Assembly (NCBI GenBank): GCA_963799455.1
Contig: CAWCXF010000008.1
Coordinates: 1,674,001-1,738,000 of the forward strand
From: CAWCXF01 sp963799455
GTDB lineage: Bacteria; Pseudomonadota; Alphaproteobacteria; Rhodobacterales; Rhodobacteraceae
Length of the DNA: 64,000 bases
Direction: 5' to 3'
The notes below the pieces were generated by a model, which was given only the letters and a program-made list of their open reading frames with translations, did no database searches and had not been told where the DNA came from. Shown in pieces: positions 1 through 7,388 of this stretch; the stretch's first letter is position 1, and the number at the start of each line of letters is the position of its first letter. A program made the translations under genes and the position numbers.

Positions 1-31
1 CGCTCCGCCGCCCCGGCTACATCGCCCTCAG

Positions 32-108
32 GCGCTGGTAGCTCAGTTGGATAGAGTACCTGACTACGAATCAGGGGGTCGGGGGTTCGAATCCTCCCCA
101 GCGCGCCA
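32..108 (+). tRNA. tRNA-Arg (anticodon ACG)
   Basis: A full cloverleaf can be folded. The acceptor stem pairs GCGCTGG (32-38) with CCAGCGC (98-104), the D stem is GCTC/GAGT, the anticodon stem is CCTGA/TCAGG around the loop CTACGAA, and the T arm is GGGGG-TTCGAAT-CCTCC. The loop places ACG as anticodon, which reads arginine CGU/CGC/CGA after the usual A-to-I change. The discriminator is G105 and CCA (106-108) is encoded. An IS3 remnant follows about 350 bases downstream, but no integrase or att duplication is visible. Confidence 0.97.
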
Positions 109-451
109 TGACCCTGAAACAATCTTCTTTTCCGGCTGGCTGCGTGATCGTGGTGTCCAGCTCCGCGTAGGGTTCGGACGACTCTGCAAGGATCCGTCGC
201 GGCTGGTGGGCCCGCTGGCTTCGTCCTTCGCCGCGACGAGGCAGCTCGACTGTCTGAGGCGCCCGACTGGAGCGCGCCCCCGGGGCCGGACGGCCCCGCG
301 TCGTGGCTTGACCCCAGGAGCCGGGCTCTGGCTGTGGGGAGGGGCCGTGCGCCGCTGCCTTCGGCGGCCCGGGTCGTCGAGGGGGGCCATGCGGGTGGCT
401 CGCCCTGCGGCCCGGCCAGGACGCACGCCGTCTGCCGCGAGCCGGTCCGGG
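109..451. other. stretch without a recognisable gene, between tRNA-Arg and the IS3 remnant
   Basis: Reading frames here are open on both strands only because of the base composition. One of them is the familiar spurious translation across the antisense of a tRNA. I see no ribosome binding site, conserved motif or strong hairpin. It is probably flanking or decayed insertion-sequence DNA. Confidence 0.5.
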
Positions 452-1299
452 TCTGGCTGGAGAAGTGCGGGGCCGGCGCGTTCGACGAGGAGGTCGATGC
501 CGCCGACACGCCCGCCGACACGCTCGCCGACACGCTCGCCGAGCACGAAGCCCGGATCGCCGCTCTCGAGCGTCGTGCGGGCCGAGCAGGCGCGCGAGCC
601 CGCGTCCTCGATGGGGGGCTGTGGAGCTCCAGGCGCTCGCCGAGGAGCGGGCCCGCATCCGCGATCGCCGGCCCTGCGGCCTCTTCGCCGCGCGAGGGCG
701 CGGGCCGATGGGCGTCGCGCGCCCTTCCTGCCGCGCCGCGCCGGCGGTGACGCCGGCCGAGGCGGCGGTCGTCGCCGAGGTCAGGGCGGCCTGCGAGGCC
801 TCGCCGGCCTGCGGCTGCCGGCGCGTCGGCGCCGAGCTGCGCCATCGCGGGCTCATCGTCGACGCCGAGAGGAGCCGCCGCACCATGCGCGAGCGCGGCC
901 TCGGGCCGAAGCGCAGGCGCCGCCATGCCGCGACCACCGGGGGCGAGCGCGGCGGGCCGATCCTCCCGGGCGTGGCGAGGGGCCCGCGACGGCGCACGCG
1001 CCCGACCGGCCCACCGGCCCCGGGGCGGCGACGTCGCGCGATCCCGAGGCGCCATGGCTTCGCCGGCTCTACGCGCCGACCCCCGCGACGCCGCCGACGC
1101 CGAGAGCCCGATCGAGGCGCTGAAGCTCGGGGCGGTCCACCCGACGGAGCGCGCGGCCTTCGAGGACGTCGCCGCCGACCCGCCCCGCTTCATCGACGAG
1201 GCCTGCGGCACGACCCGCCCGCGCTCCGCGCCGGGCCGTGTCGGCCCCGTGCGCCTCGCGGGGATCGACCGCCCGGCCCCCGCCCGATCCGCCGCGTGA
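452..1299 (+). pseudogene. decayed IS3-family transposase (OrfA and OrfB remnants)
   Basis: Three blocks resemble IS3-family transposases but lie in different frames. Around 455-620 there is an OrfA-like stretch (WLEKCGAGAFDEE, then LAEHEARIAALERRAG). Around 745-985 there is the OrfB helix-turn-helix block (GCRRVGAELRHRG, then MRERGLGPKRRRRHAAT and GGPILPG). Around 1097-1290 the typical C-terminus appears (IEALKLGAV, AAFEDVAADPPRFIDEACGTTRPRSA). The central DDE catalytic core of roughly 100 residues is missing and no single frame spans the blocks, so it cannot encode an active enzyme. Assignment rests on remembered family sequences. No terminal inverted repeats or target duplication were found. 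Confidence 0.75.
502..537 (+). repeat. 12-bp tandem repeat, three copies, inside the IS3 OrfA remnant
   Basis: Three units of GCCGACACG(C/T)(C/T)C sit head to tail at 502-513, 514-525 and 526-537. In the OrfA-like frame they read as an ADT(P/L) repeat just where family members have a single ADT-LAE sequence, so this appears to be a local expansion within the dead gene. Confidence 0.8.
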
Positions 1300-1608
1300 A
1301 CGCGTCCGGCCCCGGGGGCGCGCTCCAGCCGGGCACGATCATTCCCACCAGGGGTCGATCGCGGCGATGTCGGCGTCCGCCGTGGCGAGGTGGCCGGGCG
1401 CCTCCACCCCGGCGCTGGCGCAGAGCGCCGCGGTGCGGAGCAGCCGCTCACGCGCGGGGCCCGCATCGCCGCCTCGGGCAAGGCGTGTCCGGGTCCGCGG
1501 CAGGTGCCCTCGGCGATCGCGTCCTCCCCGGTGAGCCCGCGCCGCCCCCGACCCTGGCACGGCGCCCGGCGGGCCGCGATGGGGGCGAGGCGCCGGGCGG
1601 CGCGCGGC
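1300..1608. other. intergenic stretch holding a displaced gene fragment
   Basis: No intact gene is visible between the IS3 remnant and the end of ptsN. The only recognisable piece is the 43-bp copy (1337-1379) of a metallopeptidase gene end. On the minus strand a 73-codon frame ends in that piece (…DADIAAIDPWWE), but the rest of it matches nothing I know. Confidence 0.5.
1337..1379 (-). repeat. 43-bp exact duplicate of the metallopeptidase gene 3' end (copy 1)
   Basis: The 43 bases are identical to 62615-62657, 61 kb away in the same orientation. At the distant site they are the last 13 codons and stop of a zinc metallopeptidase gene (reading DADIAAIDPWWE). Here they are detached from any such gene and lie beside the IS3 remnant, so this is a displaced gene scrap or a recombination scar. 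Confidence 0.9.
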
Positions 1609-2070
1609 TCAGGCGGCCTGGCTGGAGCGCAGCTCGGTCAGGATGGCGTGCAGCACCAGGGGGTCGGCGTTGGCGCGCAGCTTGGCGCGCACCGACGCGT
1701 CGCGCATCACCCGGCTGACGGCGGCGAGCGCGCGCAGGTGCTCGACGCCCGAGCCCGCCGGCGCGAAGAGCGCGAACACCAGATCCACCGGCTGGCGATC
1801 GACCGCGCCGAACTCGACCCCGCGATCGAGCCGCAGGAAGCAGCCAGTCATGGCCTGGACCTCCGGCAGGCGGGCGTGCGGCAGCGCCACGCCGTGGCCG
1901 ACGCAGGTGGGCCCGAGCGCCTCGCGCTCGCGCAGCGCGGCCACCACGGCGGCCTCGGGCAGGCCGTGCGCCGCGGCCACGATCTCCCCCAGAACCTGGA
2001 AGACGCGCTTCTTGCTCGATGCTCCGACAGCCCTGACGGCCTCCTGGGAGAGGATGCGCGATAGCTCCAT
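1609..2070 (-). CDS. ptsN: PTS EIIA-like nitrogen regulatory protein PtsN
   Basis: A 153-residue protein with the EIIA(Ntr) fold, the terminal phospho-acceptor of the nitrogen phosphotransferase chain that adjusts nitrogen and potassium regulation in the cytoplasm. It starts MELSRILSQEAV, and the active-site histidine is His65 in the motif GHGVALPHAR, as in the family. The C-terminal part (PVDLVFALFAP, LAAVSRVMRD) is also typical, as is the length (about 150). An upstream in-frame start at 2136 would add 22 non-conserved residues, so I prefer ATG 2070. In relatives ptsN lies downstream of lptB and hpf on the same strand; here lptA diverges from it and no hpf is seen. Confidence 0.93.
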   Translation of the reverse strand: MELSRILSQEAVRAVGASSKKRVFQVLGEIVAAAHGLPEAAVVAALREREALGPTCVGHGVALPHARLPEVQAMTGCFLRLDRGVEFGAVDRQPVDLVFALFAPAGSGVEHLRALAAVSRVMRDASVRAKLRANADPLVLHAILTELRSSQAA

Positions 2071-2450
2071 GTGTCCCGCCCCCTGATCACGCCACGCAAG
2101 CTCCTGCGCGGGCCCCGGCGTCCCCGCACCGGCCACCTGCTCGCGCGCGGCACAGCCTGCCTTCCTTCGCTCGCGGTGGGTCTCGACCGCGACGATCGCC
2201 CTTCGGGCGATCTGGGGAGCGCGCTCGATCGCCGTCGCCCCCGGATCCCCAAGCTATTGCCAAGCGCGCCGCGGTTCAATGCCCGACCGCGCCGCCGCGC
2301 CTCGCTCCGGGGGGGTGCCCCTGCGGGCGAGCCCTGCTATGAGGATCGCACCACGCGCCCGGACCCGGGTCCGCCGGGCGCCTGCGGCCGATGCGGCCCG
2401 AGCCTCGGGCGGATCCCTCGGGGCCGTGCCCGACCGACCGGAGACCGCCC
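2071..2450. other. divergent intergenic region between ptsN and lptA
   Basis: About 380 bases separate two outward-facing genes. Promoters for both should lie here, but no convincing -35/-10 pair stands out. It contains one clear hairpin (2194-2212). If the lptAB segment was inverted, one breakpoint lies in this stretch; the hpf gene usually found near here is absent. Confidence 0.45.
2194..2212 (+). other. perfect hairpin between ptsN and lptA
   Basis: GATCGCCC-TTC-GGGCGATC forms an 8-bp perfect stem with a 3-base loop. No T-tract follows on either strand. It could be an RNA structure in a leader or a repeat-type hairpin; the role is unknown. Confidence 0.5.
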
Positions 2451-2996
2451 TTGCCCGCCGACCGCCCCCGATCCGCCCGACGCGGCGCCCCACCCCGGCC
2501 GTCGGCCGCGCTCGCGCTCGCGCTGGCCGTCGCGCTCGCGTCGGGCCAGATGCCGGACCGGGCGGCGGCGCAGGGGGTGCCCTTCGGAGGCGCGGGCGCC
2601 GAGCCCGGCGCGCCGGTCGAGGTGACGGCCGACGCGCTCTCGATCGACCGCGCCGCCGGCACGGCCGTGTTCGAGGGCGGGGTCGTGGTCGGGCAGGGCG
2701 CGCTGCGCCTGTCGGCCGAGCGCGTCGAGGTCGAGTACACCGACGACCGCCGCGTCGCCCGGCTCACCGCCACGGGCGGGGTGACGCTGGCGAGCGGGCA
2801 GGACGCGGCGGAGGCCGAGCGCGCCGTCTACGACGTCGAGGCGGGCGAGATCACCCTCACCGGCGACGTGCTGCTGACGCAGGGCGAGGAGCAGGGCGGC
2901 GTCGCGCTCTCGGCCGACGCGCTCAGCGTCGATCTGGCCAGCGGGCAGGCCCGGCTCGACGGGCGGGTGCGCACCGTCCTGCCGGCGAGGGACTGA
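2451..2996 (+). CDS. lptA: lipopolysaccharide transport periplasmic protein LptA
   Basis: LptA-type OstA-fold protein that forms the periplasmic bridge carrying lipopolysaccharide from the inner membrane to LptD. The conserved pattern is seen in order: VEVTADALSIDRAAGTAVFEG, then ARLTATGGVTLASGQDAAEAE, then GDVLLTQGEEQGG. A hydrophobic export signal (ALALALAVALASG) follows an arginine-rich N-terminus. I chose TTG 2451 because GGAG (2440-2443) lies 7 bases upstream; an in-frame ATG at 2391 would add 20 residues without a ribosome site. lptB follows 3 bases after the stop, so the two are co-transcribed. Their partner lptC faces them on the other strand. Confidence 0.85.
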   Translation: MPADRPRSARRGAPPRPSAALALALAVALASGQMPDRAAAQGVPFGGAGAEPGAPVEVTADALSIDRAAGTAVFEGGVVVGQGALRLSAERVEVEYTDDRRVARLTATGGVTLASGQDAAEAERAVYDVEAGEITLTGDVLLTQGEEQGGVALSADALSVDLASGQARLDGRVRTVLPARD

Positions 2997-2999
2997 GCG

Positions 3000-3791
3000 G
3001 TGGACGGATCCGGGCAGGCGGGAGCTGGGCAGGCGGGGGGCGCGCCGCTGCGGGCGCTCGACGGCGATCAGGGCCTCCTCGCCGAGGGCCTGCGCAAGTC
3101 CTACCGCAGGCGCCCGGTGCTGCGCGACGTCTCGCTCCGCCTGGGGCGCGGCGAGGCGGTGGCGCTCCTCGGCCCCAACGGCTCGGGCAAGACCACCTGC
3201 TTCCACCTCGTCGCGGGGCTGGTGCCGGCCGAGGGGGGGCGCGTGAGCCTCGACGGGCGCGACGTGACGGGCCTGCCGATGTATCGCCGCGCGCGCCTCG
3301 GCCTGGGCTACCTGCCGCAGGAGATGAGCATCTTCCGCGGGCTCTCGGTCGAGGACAACGTGATGGCGGTCCTCGAGATCGCCGAGCCCGACCCCCGCCG
3401 CCGCCGCGACCGGCTCGAGGGGCTGCTGGCGGAGTTCGGGATCGGCCATCTGCGCCGCGCGCCCGCGCTGTCGCTCTCGGGCGGGGAGCGCAGGCGCGCC
3501 GAGATCGCGCGCTGCCTCGCCTCGGAGCCGCGCTACCTGCTGCTCGACGAGCCCTTCGCGGGGGTGGACCCGATCGCGGTGGGCGACATCCGCGCGCTGG
3601 TGGCCCAGCTCAAGACCCGCGGCCTGGGCGTGCTCATCACCGACCACAACGTGCGCGAGACGCTGGGGCTCGTGGACCGCGCCTACATCCTGCACGACGG
3701 GCGCGTGCTGATGAGCGGCACCACCGAGGAGGTCGTGGCCCACGAGGACGTGCGCCGCGTCTATCTCGGCGCGGGCTTCGCGCTGGGCTGA
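3000..3791 (+). CDS. lptB: LPS export ABC transporter ATP-binding protein LptB
   Basis: Cytoplasmic ATPase of the LptB2FG complex that drives lipopolysaccharide extraction. The 263-residue protein has Walker A GPNGSGKTT (58-66), the Q-loop in YLPQEMSIFRGL, signature LSGGERR (159-165), Walker B YLLLDEPFAGVDP (179-191) and the switch histidine His216 in ITDHN. YLPQEMSIFR and AGVDPIAV are hallmarks of LptB rather than of general importers. It starts at GTG 3000, three bases after lptA. About 25 N-terminal residues are not part of the family core. Its last 31 bases overlap the 3' end of lptC on the opposite strand, an unusual tail-to-tail arrangement. Confidence 0.95.
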   Translation: MDGSGQAGAGQAGGAPLRALDGDQGLLAEGLRKSYRRRPVLRDVSLRLGRGEAVALLGPNGSGKTTCFHLVAGLVPAEGGRVSLDGRDVTGLPMYRRARLGLGYLPQEMSIFRGLSVEDNVMAVLEIAEPDPRRRRDRLEGLLAEFGIGHLRRAPALSLSGGERRRAEIARCLASEPRYLLLDEPFAGVDPIAVGDIRALVAQLKTRGLGVLITDHNVRETLGLVDRAYILHDGRVLMSGTTEEVVAHEDVRRVYLGAGFALG

Positions 3792-4498
3792 GGGGGGGGC
3801 GGCCGAGCGGGAGGCTGGGGCGCCGCGGCCCTCGGGGCGAGCACCAGCCGCACGCCGGAGGCGAACTCGATCCGGTCGCCCTGGGCCGTCAGGGCGCCGG
3901 CGTCGAGCGTCCCCATCGGCGCGCGGGCGCGCACCGGCCCCTCGCTCTCGACGCGTCCCGCGCGCAGGTCGAAGCGCAGGCCCGGCGCCTCGGCCTCGAT
4001 CGGACCCGGGCCCCCATCCGCGCCCGATCCCGACGCGGGGCCCGCCCCGGATCCGGCCAGCCGGATCCCGCCCGAGAGCGTCGCCACCCCCGCGGCGGTG
4101 TCGATCCGCCCCTCGGGCGCCGCGAGATCGAGCGTGGCGCCCCGCGCCGTGACGACCTGCGCGCGGATCCCCTGCGCCTCCATCAGGCGGGGGTCTCGCG
4201 GGTCGGGGCGGGCGAGGCGGGCCGAGACCTCGATCGCGTCGCCCTCCGCGGTGACGCCGGCGTGGACGGGCGCGCCGAGCCGCTGCTCGCGCGCGGCCCC
4301 CTGCGCCAGCGGCGCGAGCGGCGCCTGAGGCCGCTCGCCGCCGCCCGCCAGCAGGAACAGCCCCGACAGCAGCGCGAGCCCCGCCATCGGCAGCGCCACC
4401 TTGGCCAGCCCCACCAGCCGGCTGTGCGCGTCCACCCCGCCAGGGGGCGGCCCTCCGCCGAGGGGGGGGCCTGCGCCGGGGGGGCCGGCGCGCGCCAT
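3761..4498 (-). CDS. lptC: LPS export system protein LptC
   Basis: A 245-residue LptC-like protein, anchored in the inner membrane and passing lipopolysaccharide from LptB2FG to LptA. One transmembrane helix (KVALPMAGLALLSGLFLLAG, about residues 30-50) is followed by a beta-rich periplasmic domain with GVTAEGDAIEVSA, GARIDTAAGVATLSGG-like and LDAGALTAQGDRIEFASG patterns. The start ATG overlaps the rnd stop (ATGA), indicating translational coupling. The first 25 and last 25 residues are proline/glycine-rich, and the tail runs 31 bases into lptB from the other side; it may have been altered by rearrangement. Call based on fold pattern and neighbours. Confidence 0.8.
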   Translation of the reverse strand: MARAGPPGAGPPLGGGPPPGGVDAHSRLVGLAKVALPMAGLALLSGLFLLAGGGERPQAPLAPLAQGAAREQRLGAPVHAGVTAEGDAIEVSARLARPDPRDPRLMEAQGIRAQVVTARGATLDLAAPEGRIDTAAGVATLSGGIRLAGSGAGPASGSGADGGPGPIEAEAPGLRFDLRAGRVESEGPVRARAPMGTLDAGALTAQGDRIEFASGVRLVLAPRAAAPQPPARPPPPQPSAKPAPR

Positions 4499-5109
4499 CA
4501 GTGGCCGAACAGGTCCGGCTCGTCCCAGCCGCCGAGGTCGAGGAGCGCGCGGGTGGGCAGGAAGTCGAAGGCGGCCTCGGCGAGCGCCGTGCGCCCCTCG
4601 CGCTCCAGCCGCCCCATCAGGATCTCGCGGATGCGGTGGAGGTGGAGCACGTCGGCGGCGGCGTAGTGGAGCTGCGCCTCGTTGAGCCGCTCGGCGCCCC
4701 AGTCCGAGGATTGCTGGGCCTTGGAGATGTCCACGTCGAGGAGCTCGTGGGTGAGCTTGGCGAGGCCGTGGCGGTCGGTGTAGGTCCGCACCAGCTTCGA
4801 GGCGATCTTGGTGCACCAGACGGGCCTCGCCAGCGCGCCGAAGGCGTGGTGGAGCACCGCGATGTCGAAGCGCCCGAAGTGGAAGAGCTTGAGCGTGCCG
4901 GGATCCTCCAGCATCGCCACGAGGTTGGGGGCCTCGCGCTGCCCGCGCGCGATCTGCACGAGGTGCGCGTCGCCGTCGCCCGACGACAACTGCACCAGGC
5001 AGAGCCGGTCGCGGTGGGGGTCGAGCCCCATCGTCTCGGTGTCGATCGCCACCACGGGCCCGAGGTCGAGCCCGTCGGGCAGGTCGCCCTCGTGCAGGTG
5101 GTTGGTCAT
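4498..5109 (-). CDS. rnd: short RNase D-type 3'-5' exoribonuclease
   Basis: A 203-residue DEDDy exonuclease domain without the HRDC domains of E. coli RNase D; this short form is usual next to lptC in alphaproteobacteria. Exo I is VVAIDTETMGL with Asp23 and Glu25, Exo II is FHFGRFDIAVL, and Exo III is YAAADVLHLHRI with the tyrosine and aspartate of the DEDDy class. It is expected to trim the 3' ends of tRNA and other structured RNAs in the cytoplasm. Its stop codon overlaps the lptC start, so the two form a minus-strand operon. Confidence 0.93.
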   Translation of the reverse strand: MTNHLHEGDLPDGLDLGPVVAIDTETMGLDPHRDRLCLVQLSSGDGDAHLVQIARGQREAPNLVAMLEDPGTLKLFHFGRFDIAVLHHAFGALARPVWCTKIASKLVRTYTDRHGLAKLTHELLDVDISKAQQSSDWGAERLNEAQLHYAAADVLHLHRIREILMGRLEREGRTALAEAAFDFLPTRALLDLGGWDEPDLFGH

Positions 5110-5192
5110 GTGCGCGCAGCCTTGGGCCCTGGGCTGCGAGATTTATCGACACCTTCACGGGATGGGAAGACAACGGCTGTCACGATGCCATA

Positions 5193-5198
5193 TATAAT
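5193..5198 (+). promoter_or_regulatory. candidate -10 element of the HEPN gene pair
   Basis: A perfect TATAAT lies in a short A/T-rich patch (5189-5205) in otherwise GC-rich DNA, 38 bases before the start of the small gene at 5236. No good -35 hexamer is found 16-18 bases upstream, so the promoter would be weak or activator-dependent. Confidence 0.5.
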
Positions 5199-5235
5199 CC
5201 ATATCGGGAAGCTGACGCCCCTGGAGGACCACCAC

Positions 5236-5541
5236 ATGATGTCCGACGAGCGACTGAGGGCCGAGATCGAGCAGGGCTTGGACGAGCGCCTTCGGATGCT
5301 GATCCGGGATAGGCTCGGCGGCCGGGACGTGGTGCGGTCCGTTCGGCTCGTCGCGACGGAGAAAGAGGAGGATCGGCTCACGCTGCTGATCGAGGTCGAG
5401 ATCGCCCCGGACGCCGACCCGACGGCGTTGGCGGATGCCTACTTCGGCCTGACCTCGAAGGTCCGCAAGGCGATGGGGGCGAGGCTTTCCGACGTCTTCC
5501 CGGTCATCACCCCGAGGTTCGACCAGGGAGCCCATGCCTGA
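5236..5541 (+). CDS. uncharacterised 101-residue protein paired with a HEPN gene
   Basis: I do not recognise the family. The protein is 101 residues: a charged helical N-terminus (MMSDERLRAEIEQGLDERLR), a beta-rich middle (RLVATEKEEDRLTLLIEVEI) and a helix plus strand end (ADAYFGLTSKVRKAMG, VFPVITPRF). It has no signal or membrane helix. GGAGG (5223-5227) is 8 bases before ATG 5236; a second ATG follows directly. Its stop overlaps by 8 bases the start of the HEPN-like gene, the coupling expected of a toxin-antitoxin or enzyme-partner pair. It lacks the GSX10DXD motif of MNT antitoxins, so if it is an antitoxin it is of another type. Confidence 0.8.
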   Translation: MMSDERLRAEIEQGLDERLRMLIRDRLGGRDVVRSVRLVATEKEEDRLTLLIEVEIAPDADPTALADAYFGLTSKVRKAMGARLSDVFPVITPRFDQGAHA

Positions 5542-6083
5542 CGGCGAGCTGGCCGACGGGATGATCGCTGCCGCCAGGACTCTGATCGCGGGTGGAAGCT
5601 CGCCGATCGACTCAAGCTTGCGGCGCGCGATCAGCACGGCCTACTATGCGGTCTTCCACGCGCTGGCGAAGGTTTGCGCCGACTGTCTCGTCGGCGCGGA
5701 CGAGTCTGTCAGGCCGAACAGGGCATGGGTGGAGGTGTATCGCGGCCTCGATCACGGAACCTCCAAGAATGCCTGCGAGCAGGCCAGGACCATCGGCGTT
5801 CCCGACGCGATCAGGGATTCTCGCCGCTGCCTTCAAGAGGCTTCAGGACGCCCGCCACCTGTGCGACCACGACCCGATCGTCAGGCCGTCCGAACTCGAG
5901 GCGGGGTTCCACGTCGCCCTGGCCGAGCGGAGCATCTCGGCCTTGCGCGAGGTCCGTGAGAGGGATCGGCTCGCCTTTGCGACCTGGATCCTGATCACCA
6001 GCAAGGGGGCTCGGCAGGCGCGCATCCGAGCCAAGCTCGACGACCCCACGAGGGTCGAGCACCCGGGGGCGCCATCGACCTGA
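5534..6083 (+). CDS. HEPN-domain protein, interrupted by a one-base frameshift
   Basis: HEPN proteins are small helical proteins, many of them RNases acting as toxins. The frame from ATG 5534 gives SSLRRAISTAYYAVFHAL, the typical first HEPN helix. The frame changes at about 5818 (GATTCTCGCC, where GATTTCGCC would continue), after which the second frame gives AAFKRLQDARHLCDHDP and ALAERSISALREVRERDRLAFATWIL to the stop at 6083. RHLCDH fits the HEPN signature R-x4-H. Restoring one base gives about 182 residues. I cannot tell a sequencing error from a real inactivating mutation; a lost toxin beside a kept partner would be biologically sensible. Confidence 0.75.
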
Positions 6084-6309
6084 GGCGCGGGCGACGGGGC
6101 GGCGAGATCGTGCCCGGGCGCCCGCGTCCGCGCATCCCGCCTCGCGCCGCGCGCGCCGGCCCCGCGCCGCCCCGCGCCGCCCCGCCCCGCGCCGCCCCGG
6201 GCGTTTCCCGTTGACCTGCGCTAACATCGGGTGTGTCCTGCCCCCGAGCGCGGCTTTCGGTCTCGACGGCCGCGCATCGGCACCAAGACGGGACCACGGG
6301 AGGACCACG

Positions 6310-7329
6310 ATGACCCTGAGACACGCGCTGCTCGGCGCCGCGGCCGCGACCGCGCTGGCCGCCCCGGCCTTTGCGCAGGACGGCGAGGCCAGCGCCTGCC
6401 TGATCACCAAGACCGACATCAACCCGTTCTTCGTCAAGATGAAGGAGGGCGCGACCGCCAAGGCCGGGGAGCTCGGCATCGATCTGCAGACCTATGCCGG
6501 CAAGGTGGACGGCGACCACGAGACCCAGGTCCAGGCGGTCGAGAGCTGCATGGCCGCGGGCGTGGACGGCATCCTCATCACCGCGTCGGACACCAAGGCC
6601 ATCACCGACGTGCTCGGCCGGGCGCGCGAGCAGGGGATCCTGGTGATCGCGCTCGACACGCCGCTCGACCCGATCGACGCCGCCGACGCGACCTTCGCCA
6701 CCGACAACTTCAAGGCGGGCGAGCTGATCGGGAAGTGGGCCGCGCAGACGATCGAGAACCCCGACGACGCGAAGATCGCCATGCTCGACCTCTCGGCGAG
6801 CCAGCCCTCGGTGGACGTGCTGCGCGACCAGGGGTTCCTCACGGGCTTCGGCATCGACCCGGGCGACCCCGCGATCATCGGCGACGAGTCCGACCCGCGC
6901 ATCGCCGGCAACGACGTGACCTCGGGCAACGAGGAGGGCGGGCGCACCGCGATGGAGAACCTGCTCCAGCGCGATCCGGGCATCAACGTCGTCTACACCA
7001 TCAACGAGCCCGCCGCGGCCGGCGCCTACGAGGCGCTGAAGTCCTTCGGCATGGAGGGCGACGTGCTGATCGTGTCGATCGACGGCGGCTGCCCCGGCGT
7101 GCAGAACGTCGCCGACGGCGTGATCGGCGCGACCTCGCAGCAGTACCCGCTCGACATGGCCTCGCTCGGCGTCGAGGCCATCGCGCAATACGCGAAGGAC
7201 GGCACGGTGCCCGAGCCCACGCCGGGGCTCGACTTCACCGACACCGGCGTCAGCCTCGTCACAGACGCCCCCGTGGAGGGCGTGGAGTCGATCCCGGTCT
7301 CCGAGGGCATGGAGCGCTGCTGGGGCTGA
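6310..7329 (+). CDS. frcB: fructose-type ABC transporter, periplasmic substrate-binding protein FrcB
   Basis: A 339-residue sugar-binding protein of the ribose/fructose cluster, closest to rhizobial FrcB (fructose, also ribose and mannose). A signal peptide ends at ALAAPAFA/QD. FrcB-like blocks are ACLITKTDINPFFVKMKEG, LQTYAGKVDGD, ALDTPLDPIDAADATFATDN and GVIGATSQQYP. ATG 6310 is preceded by GGGAGG (6298-6303); an upstream in-frame start at 6211 would put a non-signal stretch in front. It leads the frcBCA operon; the permease starts 59 bases after its stop. Substrate specificity is inferred from similarity and context. Confidence 0.92.
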   Translation: MTLRHALLGAAAATALAAPAFAQDGEASACLITKTDINPFFVKMKEGATAKAGELGIDLQTYAGKVDGDHETQVQAVESCMAAGVDGILITASDTKAITDVLGRAREQGILVIALDTPLDPIDAADATFATDNFKAGELIGKWAAQTIENPDDAKIAMLDLSASQPSVDVLRDQGFLTGFGIDPGDPAIIGDESDPRIAGNDVTSGNEEGGRTAMENLLQRDPGINVVYTINEPAAAGAYEALKSFGMEGDVLIVSIDGGCPGVQNVADGVIGATSQQYPLDMASLGVEAIAQYAKDGTVPEPTPGLDFTDTGVSLVTDAPVEGVESIPVSEGMERCWG

Positions 7330-7388
7330 CCGCCCGACGGGCGGCCCCCGACGGGGCCGCCGCACCCCCGCAGCCCGAGGAGGCACCG

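Noticed and set aside
1..41. End of a possible upstream gene (reading LRRPGYIALRRW and a TAG inside the tRNA start)
   Set aside because: Only 12 codons are in the window, and the stop would overlap the tRNA; it cannot be distinguished from chance.
64..546. Open frame antisense to the tRNA ending GEDSNPRPPDS
   Set aside because: This is the well-known spurious translation across the complement of a tRNA.
6199..6239. TTGACC at 6211 as -35 of a frcB promoter
   Set aside because: No -10 hexamer is found at 16-18 bases; the TAACAT downstream is only 5 bases away.
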